A stretch of DNA of 12,076 nt, taken from positions 6,021-18,096 of the forward strand of contig JAPPKP010000357.1 of assembly GCA_028819955.1 (NCBI GenBank). The letters are read 5' to 3'. Positions 1 to 7,061 of the stretch are shown piece after piece; the stretch's first letter is position 1, and every line of letters begins with the position of its first letter. A program made the position numbers and the translations under genes. This DNA is from Rhodospirillaceae bacterium (lineage in GTDB: Bacteria > Pseudomonadota > Alphaproteobacteria > UBA828). Under the pieces are notes generated by a model. The model saw only the letters and a list, made by a program, of their open reading frames with translations, was not told the DNA's origin and searched no databases.

Positions 1-87
1 CAACACTCGGCGGCCTGGGTGGGGGGGGGCGCCCCCTCCGCCCGCGCTTCCGCGGCTGGGGGGGCCCGGGGGCCCGGGGGGGGGCCG
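1..87. other. Non-coding G-tract and palindrome-rich segment
   Basis: This stretch lies beyond the stop codon of the minus-strand aminotransferase and holds no credible gene. It has a nine-G run at 21-29, a perfect 12-base palindrome at 25-36 (five G, CG, five C), and G runs of 7, 5 and 9 at 58-64, 68-72 and 76-84 separated by CCC triplets. The plus strand could form a G-quadruplex and either strand could form GC hairpins, so it may stop transcription leaving the aminotransferase. There is no T tract typical of an intrinsic terminator. Homopolymer miscalls or assembly error are possible. Confidence 0.5.
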
Positions 88-1407
88 CTACCACCCGGCG
101 TAGGCGGCGATGTCCTCGTCGGAGACGCGGCCGGCCGCCACGTCCTCCAGTGCCCGGTCGAGAATGGCGAGGCCCTCGTCGATCTCGTCTTCGGAGATGG
201 TGAGCGGCGGGGTGAGCTCCAGCACGTTCGACTCCATGCCGACGTAGTAGAAGATCAGCCCGAGCCGGTGGGCGCGGAAGGCGACCTTCGCCGTCTCGCT
301 GCGCGCGGGCTCCTTGCTCACCGGGTCGCGGACCAGCTCGACGCCGCAGGTGAGGCCGCGCCCGCGCACGTGGCCGATCGGCGCGTGGCGCTGGGCGAGA
401 CGCGCTAGCCCCGCCAGCAGGTGCTCGCCCCTGAGGGCGGCCCTGGCCATCAGGTCCTCCTCCTCGATAGTGCGCATGACCGCGCGGCCGGCGGCGGCAC
501 ACACCGGATTGCCGGCCGCCGTCATGATGGCGAAGGCAGGCTGCAGGTTCATCAGCTCCGCCGGGCCGATGACCGCGGAGATCGGCAGCCCGCCACCCAG
601 GCCCTTGCCGTAGACGACGATGTCCGGGCTCAAGCCCTCGGCCTCGAAGGCGTGAAACAGGCCGGTGCGGCCCATTCCGACCTTGACCTCGTCCACCACG
701 ATCAGGATGCCGTGGGCGCGGCAGCGCTCCTCCAGCCCCTTGAGGAAGCCGGCGGGCGGCACGATGAGGCCGCCGTCCGACTGGATCGGCTCGATGAAGA
801 CGGCGGCGATCTCGTCGGGCGCAAGCTCGCTCTCGAAGCGCCGGTCGAGATCGGCGAGCGCGCCTTCCACCAGGTCGGGCGTGAACTGCGGGCGGTAGGG
901 GTCGGGATAAACCAGCCGCGTGAGGCCTGCGCGCGCCGGCGCATGGGCCTGGGAGCTGTGGCCCGAGACCGACATCGAGGCGGCGCTGCCGCCGTGATAG
1001 GCGCCGACGAAGGAGAGGATTCCCCGGCGCGGCGACGCCGCCTCCAGCAGGCGAACCACGGCGTCGTTGGCGTCGGAGCCGGCATGGCCGAACCAGACCC
1101 GCCGCTCGCGATCGTCCGGCAGGCGCGCCAGCAGGTCCTCCGCCAGCCCGACCGCGTGCCCCACCGCGCACGAGGCGAGGCTCACCGCCCCCATGTTGCC
1201 GACGGCCTCGCTCACCGCCTCGGCCAGCGCCGGGTGGCCGTAGCCCAGGCACGCGGCGCCCCACGACGCGCTGAAGTCGAGCACACGCCGGCCGCCCTCC
1301 TCGATCACGTAGGAGCCATCGCCGCCCACGGTGGTTGCCGGGAAGAAACGAATCCGCTCGATATCGGCGATGGTGCGCCCGTCGCGGGTCAACAGGTCGT
1401 CGGTCAT
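88..1407 (-). CDS. Class III PLP-dependent aminotransferase
   Basis: This 439-residue cytoplasmic protein is a class III (subgroup II, fold type I) aminotransferase, the family of glutamate-1-semialdehyde aminomutase and omega-amino acid transaminases. Visible landmarks are GSDAND at 110-115 (cofactor phosphate contact, usually GSEANE), AYHGG at 136-140, the cofactor-binding Asp239 in VVDEVKVGMGRTG, the Schiff-base Lys268 in YGKGLGGGLP, and TAAGNPVCAAA at 296-306. Length and both ends fit a complete enzyme. The start is the ATG at 1407, where family-like sequence begins; the frame stays open far upstream, but that part is an antisense-free shadow of the amidase. It lies 47 bases after the amidase and is probably cotranscribed with it. 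DEVKVG in place of the common DEVQTG suggests a subgroup I cannot name. The amino donor and acceptor cannot be read from sequence. Confidence 0.93.
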   Translation of the reverse strand: MTDDLLTRDGRTIADIERIRFFPATTVGGDGSYVIEEGGRRVLDFSASWGAACLGYGHPALAEAVSEAVGNMGAVSLASCAVGHAVGLAEDLLARLPDDRERRVWFGHAGSDANDAVVRLLEAASPRRGILSFVGAYHGGSAASMSVSGHSSQAHAPARAGLTRLVYPDPYRPQFTPDLVEGALADLDRRFESELAPDEIAAVFIEPIQSDGGLIVPPAGFLKGLEERCRAHGILIVVDEVKVGMGRTGLFHAFEAEGLSPDIVVYGKGLGGGLPISAVIGPAELMNLQPAFAIMTAAGNPVCAAAGRAVMRTIEEEDLMARAALRGEHLLAGLARLAQRHAPIGHVRGRGLTCGVELVRDPVSKEPARSETAKVAFRAHRLGLIFYYVGMESNVLELTPPLTISEDEIDEGLAILDRALEDVAAGRVSDEDIAAYAGW

Positions 1408-1454
1408 GGCTCGATTCCGGCCTCGATGTTCGCCATGCGTGTGCGAGCGGCGAC

Positions 1455-2876
1455 TCAGATGGGCGGAAGCACGTCCCGCCAGGGATTGGCAGCCTCGTAA
1501 GCGGCCGCGGCCTGGAAGACGCTCAGATCGTCGTAGGTGCGCCCGACGATCTGAATGCCGGTGGGCAGGCCGGCGTCCGTGAGGCCGCTCGGCACCGCGA
1601 TCACCGGGCACTGGCTCACCATGTTGAAGGGGTAGCAGAGGTTCCAGCCCAGGTAAGCATGAACCGGCTTGCCGTTGACCTCGAAATCCTCGGCGCCGCA
1701 GTCGTGCTCCGCCGCCACCGTCGGCACGGCGAGCGACGGGCAGACCAGCACGTTGCATTCCTCCAGGATCGGCGCCAGCGAGCGGTACATCGCGCCGCGC
1801 ACGATGTTGCAGCGGTAGAGCGTCCCCGCCGAGTGCGCGCGGCCGTTCTCGATGATGCCGACCATGTAGGGGTCCATCTCGTCGCGCCACTCGTCGACCA
1901 TGCCGCCCAAGCTGGAGGCCGCCATGCCCTCCCAATAGCGCAGGTACGGATGCGGCAGGTCGAACCCGGCCCAGTCCGGCGTTACCTCGCGGACGGTGCA
2001 GCCGAGGCCGCGAAACACCTCCACCGCGGCCTTCGTGTTGCGGGCGACTTCGGGGTCGATCTCGAACATGCCGAGGTCCATCGAGACGCCGACGGTCCAG
2101 CCCTCGATCGGCGCGTAGCTCTCGGGCAGGACGACCCGCTCCCTGAGCGAGCACATGTCGTCGCCGTGGGCGCCCGACATCACGTTCTGCATCAGCGCGG
2201 CGTCGCCGACGCTCCGCGTCATCGGCCCGTAATGGAGCAGCGATTCGATGGGATGGTCGACGTCGAGGGGGTTGCGCCCGAACGGCGGCTTGTAGCCCAC
2301 GACGTGGCAGGCGGCGGCCGGGATGCGGACGGAGCCGCCGGCGTCGGTGCCGTCCGCCAGCACTGTCATGCCGGCGGCAAGCGCGGCACCGGCGCCGCCC
2401 GACGAGCCGCCGGGGGCGTGCTCCAGGCTCCAGGGGTTGCGGGTGACGCCCCAGAGCGGGCTCGCGGTGATCGGCGCGTAGGCGAACTCCGGCGTGGTCG
2501 TGCGCGCGTGCATGATGCCGCCGGCGTCGAGCAGCCGGGCGACGGTGGGCGCCGAGCGCTCTGGCCGGTGGTCGGCGAACGCCTTCGAGCCGAAGGTGGT
2601 GAGCTCGCCCGCGACCGGGTGAAAATCCTTGATCGCGACCGGGATCCCCTCCAGCGGACGCGCCTCCCCGCGTGCGTATGCGGCCTCGGCCGCGCGGGCC
2701 TGGTCGAGCGCGCGTTCGGCATGGACCTCGGTGAAGGCGTTGAGCGCGGGGTTGACGGAGTCGATCCGCGCCAGCGTCGCCTCCATGAGCGCGACCGGCG
2801 AGAGCGTGCCGGCCTTGAACGCTGCGATCGCCTCGGTGGCGGTGAGGGTGCAAAGCTCGCGGGGGGATAGCGCCAT
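1455..2876 (-). CDS. Amidase-signature family hydrolase
   Basis: This 473-residue enzyme belongs to the amidase signature family, which hydrolyses carboxamides to acid plus ammonia or amine through a Ser-cisSer-Lys triad. The triad is intact: Lys83 in VAIKDF, cis-Ser158 in PGGSSGG and nucleophile Ser182 in GTDAGGSVRIPAA. The spacings of 75 and 24 residues equal those of Lys142-Ser217-Ser241 in fatty acid amide hydrolase. The start is the ATG at 2876, preceded by GGAGAG on the minus strand. No signal peptide or membrane segment is seen, so it is probably cytoplasmic. It sits 42 bases after uppS and 47 bases before the aminotransferase. It is unlikely to be GatA: gatC and gatB are absent and the aminotransferase context suggests small-molecule catabolism. 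Aryl-acylamidase or another amide hydrolase are alternatives; the substrate is unknown. Confidence 0.94.
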   Translation of the reverse strand: MALSPRELCTLTATEAIAAFKAGTLSPVALMEATLARIDSVNPALNAFTEVHAERALDQARAAEAAYARGEARPLEGIPVAIKDFHPVAGELTTFGSKAFADHRPERSAPTVARLLDAGGIMHARTTTPEFAYAPITASPLWGVTRNPWSLEHAPGGSSGGAGAALAAGMTVLADGTDAGGSVRIPAAACHVVGYKPPFGRNPLDVDHPIESLLHYGPMTRSVGDAALMQNVMSGAHGDDMCSLRERVVLPESYAPIEGWTVGVSMDLGMFEIDPEVARNTKAAVEVFRGLGCTVREVTPDWAGFDLPHPYLRYWEGMAASSLGGMVDEWRDEMDPYMVGIIENGRAHSAGTLYRCNIVRGAMYRSLAPILEECNVLVCPSLAVPTVAAEHDCGAEDFEVNGKPVHAYLGWNLCYPFNMVSQCPVIAVPSGLTDAGLPTGIQIVGRTYDDLSVFQAAAAYEAANPWRDVLPPI

Positions 2877-2918
2877 GTGCTCTCCGCTCAGCTCTACGGC
2901 GCAGCCCCAGCCCGGCGG

Positions 2919-3653
2919 TCAGCCCCGGGCGCCGCCGTAGCGACGCTCACGGCGCTGGAACTCGCCGATCGCCTGATCGAGGTGCTCCAGGGTGAAGTCG
3001 GGCCAGAGCGTCGGCACGAAGACCAGCTCGGTATAGGCCGACTGCCACAGCAGGAAGTTGCTGAGGCGCTGCTCGCCGCTGGTGCGGATCACCAGATCGA
3101 GATCCGGCAGGTCGCGGGTCTGGAGGTGACGCTGGACCGTCTCCTCGGAGATTTCGTCCGCATCGAGCGCCCCGTCGCGGACCTGCTCGGCGATCCGGCG
3201 CACGGAGTCGACGATCTCCTGCCGCCCGCCATAGTTGACCGCGACCGTGAGGGTGATCGTGGCGTTGTGCCGGGTGCTTTCCTCGGCCTCATCGATGAGG
3301 GCATTGATCTCCCCGCTCAGCCGCGCGCGGTCGCCGATGAAGGCGATGCGCACGCCGTTGCCGTGCAGCTCGGCGACCTCGCGGCGCAGGTAGAGCCGGA
3401 GCAGCCCCATGAGGTCCGCGACCTCGCCCTCGGGCCGCTTCCAGTTCTCGGATGAGAACGCGTAGATGGTGAGATAACGGACGCCGCGGTCGGGGCAGCC
3501 CCGCAGGATCGTCTTCACGACCTCGGCGCCGCGCCGGTGCCCAGCCGTTCTCGGCAAGCCCCGCGCCCGTGCCCAGCGCCCGTTACCGTCCAGAATGATG
3601 CCGACGTGCAGGGACGTGTCCTGCCGATCGGCGAATGACCGCGCGAGCGCCAT
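2919..3653 (-). CDS. uppS: Undecaprenyl diphosphate synthase (isoprenyl transferase)
   Basis: This cis-prenyltransferase of 244 residues condenses isopentenyl diphosphate onto farnesyl diphosphate to make C55 undecaprenyl diphosphate, the lipid carrier for peptidoglycan and other surface glycans. It acts at the cytoplasmic face of the membrane. Hallmarks are HVGIILDGNGRWA at 16-28, with the Mg/diphosphate-binding Asp22, Asn24 and Arg26, His39 in TAGHRRG, AFSSENW at 65-71 with Arg73, and IRTSGEQRLSNF at 189-200 with Arg190, Arg196 and Glu209. Each is offset by exactly four from the E. coli residues (Asp26, His43, Arg194, Arg200, Glu213). The ATG lies two bases after the frr stop, so translation is probably coupled. 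The usual next genes cdsA and dxr are absent. Confidence 0.97.
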   Translation of the reverse strand: MALARSFADRQDTSLHVGIILDGNGRWARARGLPRTAGHRRGAEVVKTILRGCPDRGVRYLTIYAFSSENWKRPEGEVADLMGLLRLYLRREVAELHGNGVRIAFIGDRARLSGEINALIDEAEESTRHNATITLTVAVNYGGRQEIVDSVRRIAEQVRDGALDADEISEETVQRHLQTRDLPDLDLVIRTSGEQRLSNFLLWQSAYTELVFVPTLWPDFTLEHLDQAIGEFQRRERRYGGARG

Positions 3654-3655
3654 GT

Positions 3656-4213
3656 TCAGACCTGCAAGATCTCCTGTTCCTTGGCCTCGAACATCTCGGA
3701 CATCTTCTTCACGAAGCCGTCGGTCATCTCCTGAATCTCGCCCGCCCAGAGCCTCGATTCGTCTTCGCCGAGCTCGCCCGCCCGCTCCATCTTCTTGAGC
3801 TGATCCATGCCGTCCCGCCGTACGTTGCGCACCGCCACCTTGGCCTGCTCGGCATACTTGGCCGCAACTTTGGCAAGTTCGCGGCGGCGTTCCTCGTTCA
3901 GCTCCGGGATCGGAATGCGGAGCGACTGGCCGTCCACGATCGGATTGAGCCCGAGATCGGAGGAACGAATCGCCTTATCGACCGCTTTCACCTGGGTCTT
4001 GTCCCAGACCTGGACCGAGAGCATGCGCGGCTCGGGGATATTGATGGTCGCGACCTGGTTGAGCGGCATCTCCGTCTCGTAGGCCTCGACCACAATGGGC
4101 TCCAGCAGGCTCAGCGACGCGCGCCCGGTGCGAAGGCCCCCCAACTCCTTCCGGAGCGCCTCGACGGCGCCGTTCATCCGGCGTTCCAGGTCGTCGAGAT
4201 CGGGATCGGCCAT
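3656..4213 (-). CDS. frr: Ribosome recycling factor
   Basis: The product is RRF, which with EF-G and GTP splits the post-termination ribosome so its subunits can be reused. It has 185 residues, the same length as E. coli RRF. Visible family signatures are LRTGRAS at 27-33, the central beta domain with PEPRML at 60-65 and [10 protein letters not shown] at 94-103, and [16 protein letters not shown] at 126-141, which contains Arg129 and Arg132 at the ribosome-contacting positions of E. coli RRF. The frame is open another 31 codons upstream but that part lies inside pyrH; the ATG at 4213 gives the family N-terminus. The gap to pyrH is 10 bases and to uppS 2 bases, so coupled translation within one operon is likely. 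Confidence 0.98.
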   Translation of the reverse strand: MADPDLDDLERRMNGAVEALRKELGGLRTGRASLSLLEPIVVEAYETEMPLNQVATINIPEPRMLSVQVWDKTQVKAVDKAIRSSDLGLNPIVDGQSLRIPIPELNEERRRELAKVAAKYAEQAKVAVRNVRRDGMDQLKKMERAGELGEDESRLWAGEIQEMTDGFVKKMSEMFEAKEQEILQV

Positions 4214-4223
4214 CGCGGCAACC

Positions 4224-4943
4224 CTAGTCAGAGATGACGGTGAAGGGTCCGTCCCCGTCCAGCACGGCGGCGAGCCCGCCCTTCTTCTGAATGGAGAATA
4301 CCACAATCGGAATGTCGTTCTCCCGCGCCAGCGAGATCGCGGACGCGTCCATGGCCTTCAGGTCCTTGGAGAGCACGTCCATGTAGGAGAGCCGCTCGAA
4401 GCGCGTCGCAGCGGCGTCGACCTCGGGGTCGGCGGCGTAGACTCCATCGACCTTTGTGCCCTTGAGCAGGGCGTCGCAGCCCATCTCCGCCGCCCGCAGC
4501 GCCGCTGCCGTGTCCGTGGTGAAGAAGGGATTGCCGGTGCCACCGGCGAAGAGCACGATCCGCCCCTTCTCCAGATGGCGCTGCCCGCGCCGGCGGATAT
4601 AGGGTTCGCAGACCGGCGCGATGGGGAGCGCGGAGAGCACCCTGGTCTCCTTGCCCAGGCGCTCCAGGGCATGCTGCATGGCGACCGCGTTCATCACCGT
4701 CGCCAGCATGCCGATGTAATCGGCAGTCGCGCGCTCCATGCCCGCGGCGGCGTCGGAGGAGCCGCGGAAGATGTTGCCGCCGCCGACGACTGCGCAGACC
4801 CCGACGCCCCTGTCGTGAACCTCGGCGACCTCGCCCGCGAGCCGCTCCACCGCGTCGCCGTTGATGCCGTAAGGCTCGTCTCCCCGCAGCGCCTCGCCGG
4901 ATATCTTCAGGAGGATACGCTTGAAGCGGGGAGATGCGGTCAT
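4224..4943 (-). CDS. pyrH: Uridylate kinase (UMP kinase)
   Basis: The product phosphorylates UMP to UDP using ATP, the step that feeds pyrimidine nucleotides into RNA, DNA and UDP-sugar synthesis. Bacterial PyrH is a hexamer of the amino acid kinase fold, generally activated by GTP and inhibited by UTP. The 239-residue length is typical. Motifs seen are LLKISGEAL at 11-19, [10 protein letters not shown] at 52-61, the UMP-site segment [15 protein letters not shown] at 71-85, [10 protein letters not shown] at 135-144 and [14 protein letters not shown] at 160-173. The start at 4943 has GGAG a few bases upstream on the minus strand. It follows tsf by 28 bases and precedes frr by 10, the standard bacterial order. 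Confidence 0.98.
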   Translation of the reverse strand: MTASPRFKRILLKISGEALRGDEPYGINGDAVERLAGEVAEVHDRGVGVCAVVGGGNIFRGSSDAAAGMERATADYIGMLATVMNAVAMQHALERLGKETRVLSALPIAPVCEPYIRRRGQRHLEKGRIVLFAGGTGNPFFTTDTAAALRAAEMGCDALLKGTKVDGVYAADPEVDAAATRFERLSYMDVLSKDLKAMDASAISLARENDIPIVVFSIQKKGGLAAVLDGDGPFTVISD

Positions 4944-4971
4944 CGCCGGCTCCGGGGCAGTGGGCTGATAT

Positions 4972-5898
4972 TCAAGAACCGAGCTGCTCGGCGACTTCGG
5001 CGGCGAAGTCCTTGCTTTCCCGCTCGATCCCCTCGCCCAGCTGGTAGCGGACGAAGCCGCTCACGGAAACCGGGGTACCGAGCTCGCCGGCAAGTGTCTC
5101 CAGCACCGCCTTCACCCGGCTCTCGCCATCGAGAACCCAGGTCTGCTCCAGCAGAACGACCTCCTCGAAGAACTTGCGCAGCCGGCCTTCGATCATCTTC
5201 TCGATGATCTTCTCGGGCTTTCCCTCGGCGCGCGCCTGCTCCGCGAGCACCGCGCGCTCACGCTCGACCATCGCCTGATCGAGAGACTCGCGCGAGACCG
5301 CATGCGGGCTTGCGGCCGCGATGTGCATGGCAAGCTCGTGGGCAGGGCGCTTGAGGCTCTCGGCCGGTGCGTCCGATTCCACCGCGACGAGCACGCCGAG
5401 CCGGCCCAGCCCAGGCGAGGCCGGCATGTGCATATAGTCGCCGACGGCACCCGCCGGCATCTCGAAGACGGCCGTCCGCCGTAGCTGGATGTTCTCGCCG
5501 ATGGTGGCGACGAGATTGGTGATCTCCTCGGCGACCGTGCGGCCGGTCCCCGGATAGGAGGCTGCGGAGAGGCGCTCGATATCGCCGCCAGAGTCCAGTG
5601 CCAGCGTCGCAACCTCGCGCACGACAGCCTGGAAGTCGCCGTTGCGCGCAACGAAGTCGGTCTCGGCGTTGATCTCGACCATCGCCGCCTTGCCGGGCGC
5701 CGTGGCCAGCCCGATCAGCCCTTCGGCTGCGGTGCGGCCTGCCTTGCGCTGAGCCTGGGCGAGGCCGCTCTTGCGCAGCCAGTCGACCGCAGCCTCGAGC
5801 TCGCCGTCGGTCTCGGTCAGCGCCTTCTTGCAATCCATCATGCCGGCGCCGGTCTTCTCGCGCAGTTGCTTGACCAGCGCGGCGGTGATCTGAGCCAT
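4972..5898 (-). CDS. tsf: Translation elongation factor Ts
   Basis: EF-Ts is the guanine nucleotide exchange factor for EF-Tu. The 308-residue protein starts with the UBA-like N-domain ([20 protein letters not shown] at 4-23, then KKAL). Next comes TDFVARN at 80-86, whose Asp81-Phe82 correspond to the residues that enter EF-Tu and displace the nucleotide-bound magnesium. The core has AAASPHAVS near 194-202, and a long [21 protein letters not shown] segment near 230 that matches the usual dimerisation and core region. The ATG at 5898 is preceded by GGGAG. It is 29 bases downstream of rpsB, with which it is almost universally co-transcribed. Length is slightly above E. coli (283), usual for alphaproteobacteria. 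Confidence 0.98.
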   Translation of the reverse strand: MAQITAALVKQLREKTGAGMMDCKKALTETDGELEAAVDWLRKSGLAQAQRKAGRTAAEGLIGLATAPGKAAMVEINAETDFVARNGDFQAVVREVATLALDSGGDIERLSAASYPGTGRTVAEEITNLVATIGENIQLRRTAVFEMPAGAVGDYMHMPASPGLGRLGVLVAVESDAPAESLKRPAHELAMHIAAASPHAVSRESLDQAMVERERAVLAEQARAEGKPEKIIEKMIEGRLRKFFEEVVLLEQTWVLDGESRVKAVLETLAGELGTPVSVSGFVRYQLGEGIERESKDFAAEVAEQLGS

Positions 5899-5927
5899 CG
5901 TCTGCTACTCCCAACTATGCGGCGCGA

Positions 5928-6200
5928 TCACGCGCCGGCCGCCTGCTCTGCCTCGCCGCCCTCCGGCGCTGCGGATGCCTCGGCAGCCTGAGCCGCATCT
6001 GCCGCATCTGCCGCTTCCGGCGTTTCCGATGCTTCCGGTGCGGCAGACTCGTCGGGCGACTCCGTCGTTGCAGCGGCCTGGGCAGGCGCCTCGCCGTCAG
6101 CCGGAGCTTGCTCGGCCGGGGCCTCTGCGGTCTCGGCCTCGACCGGCGGCAGGTCCTCGGCCAGCCCTTCCTCGGCAGCGCCGATGTCGGCTCCGGAGGC
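5928..6200 (-). repeat. Low-complexity tail of rpsB with 9-base periodicity
   Basis: This is the coding segment for S2 residues 232-321. Its most regular part (about 5980-6036) is built from imperfect 9-base units; two are identical and adjacent (GCCGCATCT on the plus strand at 5992-6000 and 6001-6009), followed by diverged copies ending in TTCC at 6018, 6027 and 6036. In protein the period is three residues, as in [24 protein letters not shown]. The pattern fits growth by replication slippage under selection for an acidic disordered tail. Confidence 0.8.
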
Positions 6201-6893
6201 GGCGAGCTCCTCCTGCAGGCCGTCGATCACGGCCCGGGCGAACAGGTCGCAGTAAAGATTGATTGCGCGAATCGCGTCGTCGTTGCCCGGAATCGGATGG
6301 GTGATGAGGTCAGGATCGCAGTTGCTGTCGATGATCGCGACCACCGGGATGCCCAGCTTGCGCGCCTCCAGGATCGCGATGTCTTCCTTGTTGGTATCGA
6401 CGACCACGATCATGTCCGGCACGCCGCCCATGTCGCGAATGCCGCCAAGCGCGAGGTCGAGCTTGTTGCGGCGCCGGACCAGCTGCAGCATTTCCTTCTT
6501 GGTCAGGCCTGCGGACTCGTCGGCAAGCGTCGACTCCAGATCGGCGAGGGTCTTGATCGAGCCCGAAATCGCCTTCCAGTTGGTCAGCATGCCGCCCAGC
6601 CAGCGGTGGTTGACGTAATACTGGCCGCAACGCTTGGCGGTCTCCGCGATCGGGCGCGAGGCCTGCCGCTTGGTGCCGACGAAGAGGATGCGCCCGCCGC
6701 CTGCGGCCACGTCGCGCAGCGAGACCAGCGCCTGGTGAAGCAGCGGCACGGTCTGCTCCAGATCGATGACGTGAACGCCGTTCCGCGCGCCGAACAAGTA
6801 GGGGCGCATCTTCGGGTTCCAACGCCTGGTCTGGTGACCGAAATGCACGCCGGCTTCGAGCAGCTGGCGCATGGTGAATTCTGGCAATGCCAT
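5928..6893 (-). CDS. rpsB: 30S ribosomal protein S2 with long acidic/alanine-rich C-terminal tail
   Basis: S2 is a late-binding 30S subunit protein needed for bS1 recruitment in proteobacteria. The conserved body covers residues 1 to about 231: [22 protein letters not shown] at 8-29, [12 protein letters not shown] at 95-106, [18 protein letters not shown] at 143-160, and [23 protein letters not shown], ending in the [15 protein letters not shown] helix. The remaining 90 residues have almost only Ala, Glu, Pro, Asp, Gly, Ser, Thr and Gln and are predicted disordered, so the protein has 321 residues against about 241 in E. coli. C-terminal S2 extensions of varied length are known in alphaproteobacteria. 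The start at 6893 is fixed by the strong Shine-Dalgarno AAAGGA six bases upstream. It is the first gene of the translation cluster, 168 bases after dnaE. Confidence 0.98.
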   Translation of the reverse strand: MALPEFTMRQLLEAGVHFGHQTRRWNPKMRPYLFGARNGVHVIDLEQTVPLLHQALVSLRDVAAGGGRILFVGTKRQASRPIAETAKRCGQYYVNHRWLGGMLTNWKAISGSIKTLADLESTLADESAGLTKKEMLQLVRRRNKLDLALGGIRDMGGVPDMIVVVDTNKEDIAILEARKLGIPVVAIIDSNCDPDLITHPIPGNDDAIRAINLYCDLFARAVIDGLQEELAASGADIGAAEEGLAEDLPPVEAETAEAPAEQAPADGEAPAQAAATTESPDESAAPEASETPEAADAADAAQAAEASAAPEGGEAEQAAGA

Positions 6894-6905
6894 TGGTCGT
6901 CCTTT
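6894..6905 (-). promoter_or_regulatory. Strong ribosome binding site of rpsB
   Basis: On the minus strand AAAGGA (6905 to 6900) stands six bases before the ATG at 6893, and a second purine stretch, GGAGGAAGAA, lies about 20 bases further upstream. This decides the start codon and fits the high expression expected of S2. Confidence 0.8.
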
Positions 6906-7018
6906 CTCCGGTTCTTCCTCCGCGGATCATGCCTGGGCTTGGCCGGGCACCGGATCGGCACTCTCGTCACGAGCGCCGTCATCCGCGTGTGAATTCCTGC
7001 TTCACGCAGGTGGGCGCT
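6906..7018 (-). promoter_or_regulatory. Probable leader/regulatory region of the rpsB-tsf operon
   Basis: No gene is seen between dnaE and rpsB. The segment contains two perfect dyads: CCTGC/GCAGG around a 5-base loop at 6996-7010, and CTCGT/ACGAG around one base at 6963-6973. In E. coli S2 represses rpsB-tsf through its mRNA leader; whether these dyads form a comparable element is inference. No convincing -35/-10 pair stands out. The best guess is TTGCGC (7046-7041) and TTATCA (7024-7019) with a 16-base spacer on the minus strand, which is weak and overlaps the candidate terminator hairpin. Confidence 0.35.
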
Positions 7019-7024
7019 TGATAA

Positions 7025-7041
7025 CGCCGGCGCCTCCGGCG
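7025..7041 (-). terminator. dnaE: Candidate hairpin terminator after dnaE
   Basis: A perfect 6-base-pair GC stem (CGCCGG/CCGGCG, loop of 5) begins about 20 bases past the dnaE stop. On the minus strand it is followed only by TTAT, not a real T tract, so efficient intrinsic termination is doubtful. Read-through from dnaE into rpsB is possible. Confidence 0.3.
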
Positions 7042-7061
7042 CGCAAGGCCTCAGGCGAGCT

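Noticed and set aside
421..1500. 359-residue plus-strand open frame opposite the aminotransferase
   Set aside because: Antisense shadow; no ribosome binding site or recognisable domain.
1408..2853. Upstream extension of the aminotransferase frame, which stays open as 921 residues and could suggest a fusion
   Set aside because: The extension is arginine/histidine/proline-rich with no family features and lies in another frame of the intact amidase; the recognisable aminotransferase begins at the ATG at 1407.
1335..2870. 511-residue plus-strand open frame opposite the amidase
   Set aside because: The composition is typical antisense shadow of GC-rich coding DNA, and the amidase with full catalytic triad occupies the other strand.
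1455..2876. Amidase as GatA of the Glu-tRNA(Gln) amidotransferase
   Set aside because: No gatC or gatB nearby and the neighbour is an aminotransferase; the triad alone does not separate GatA from other amidases, but context is against it.
4214..4306. 31-codon N-terminal extension of RRF
   Set aside because: It overlaps the end of pyrH, and the ATG at 4213 gives exactly the family length of 185 residues.
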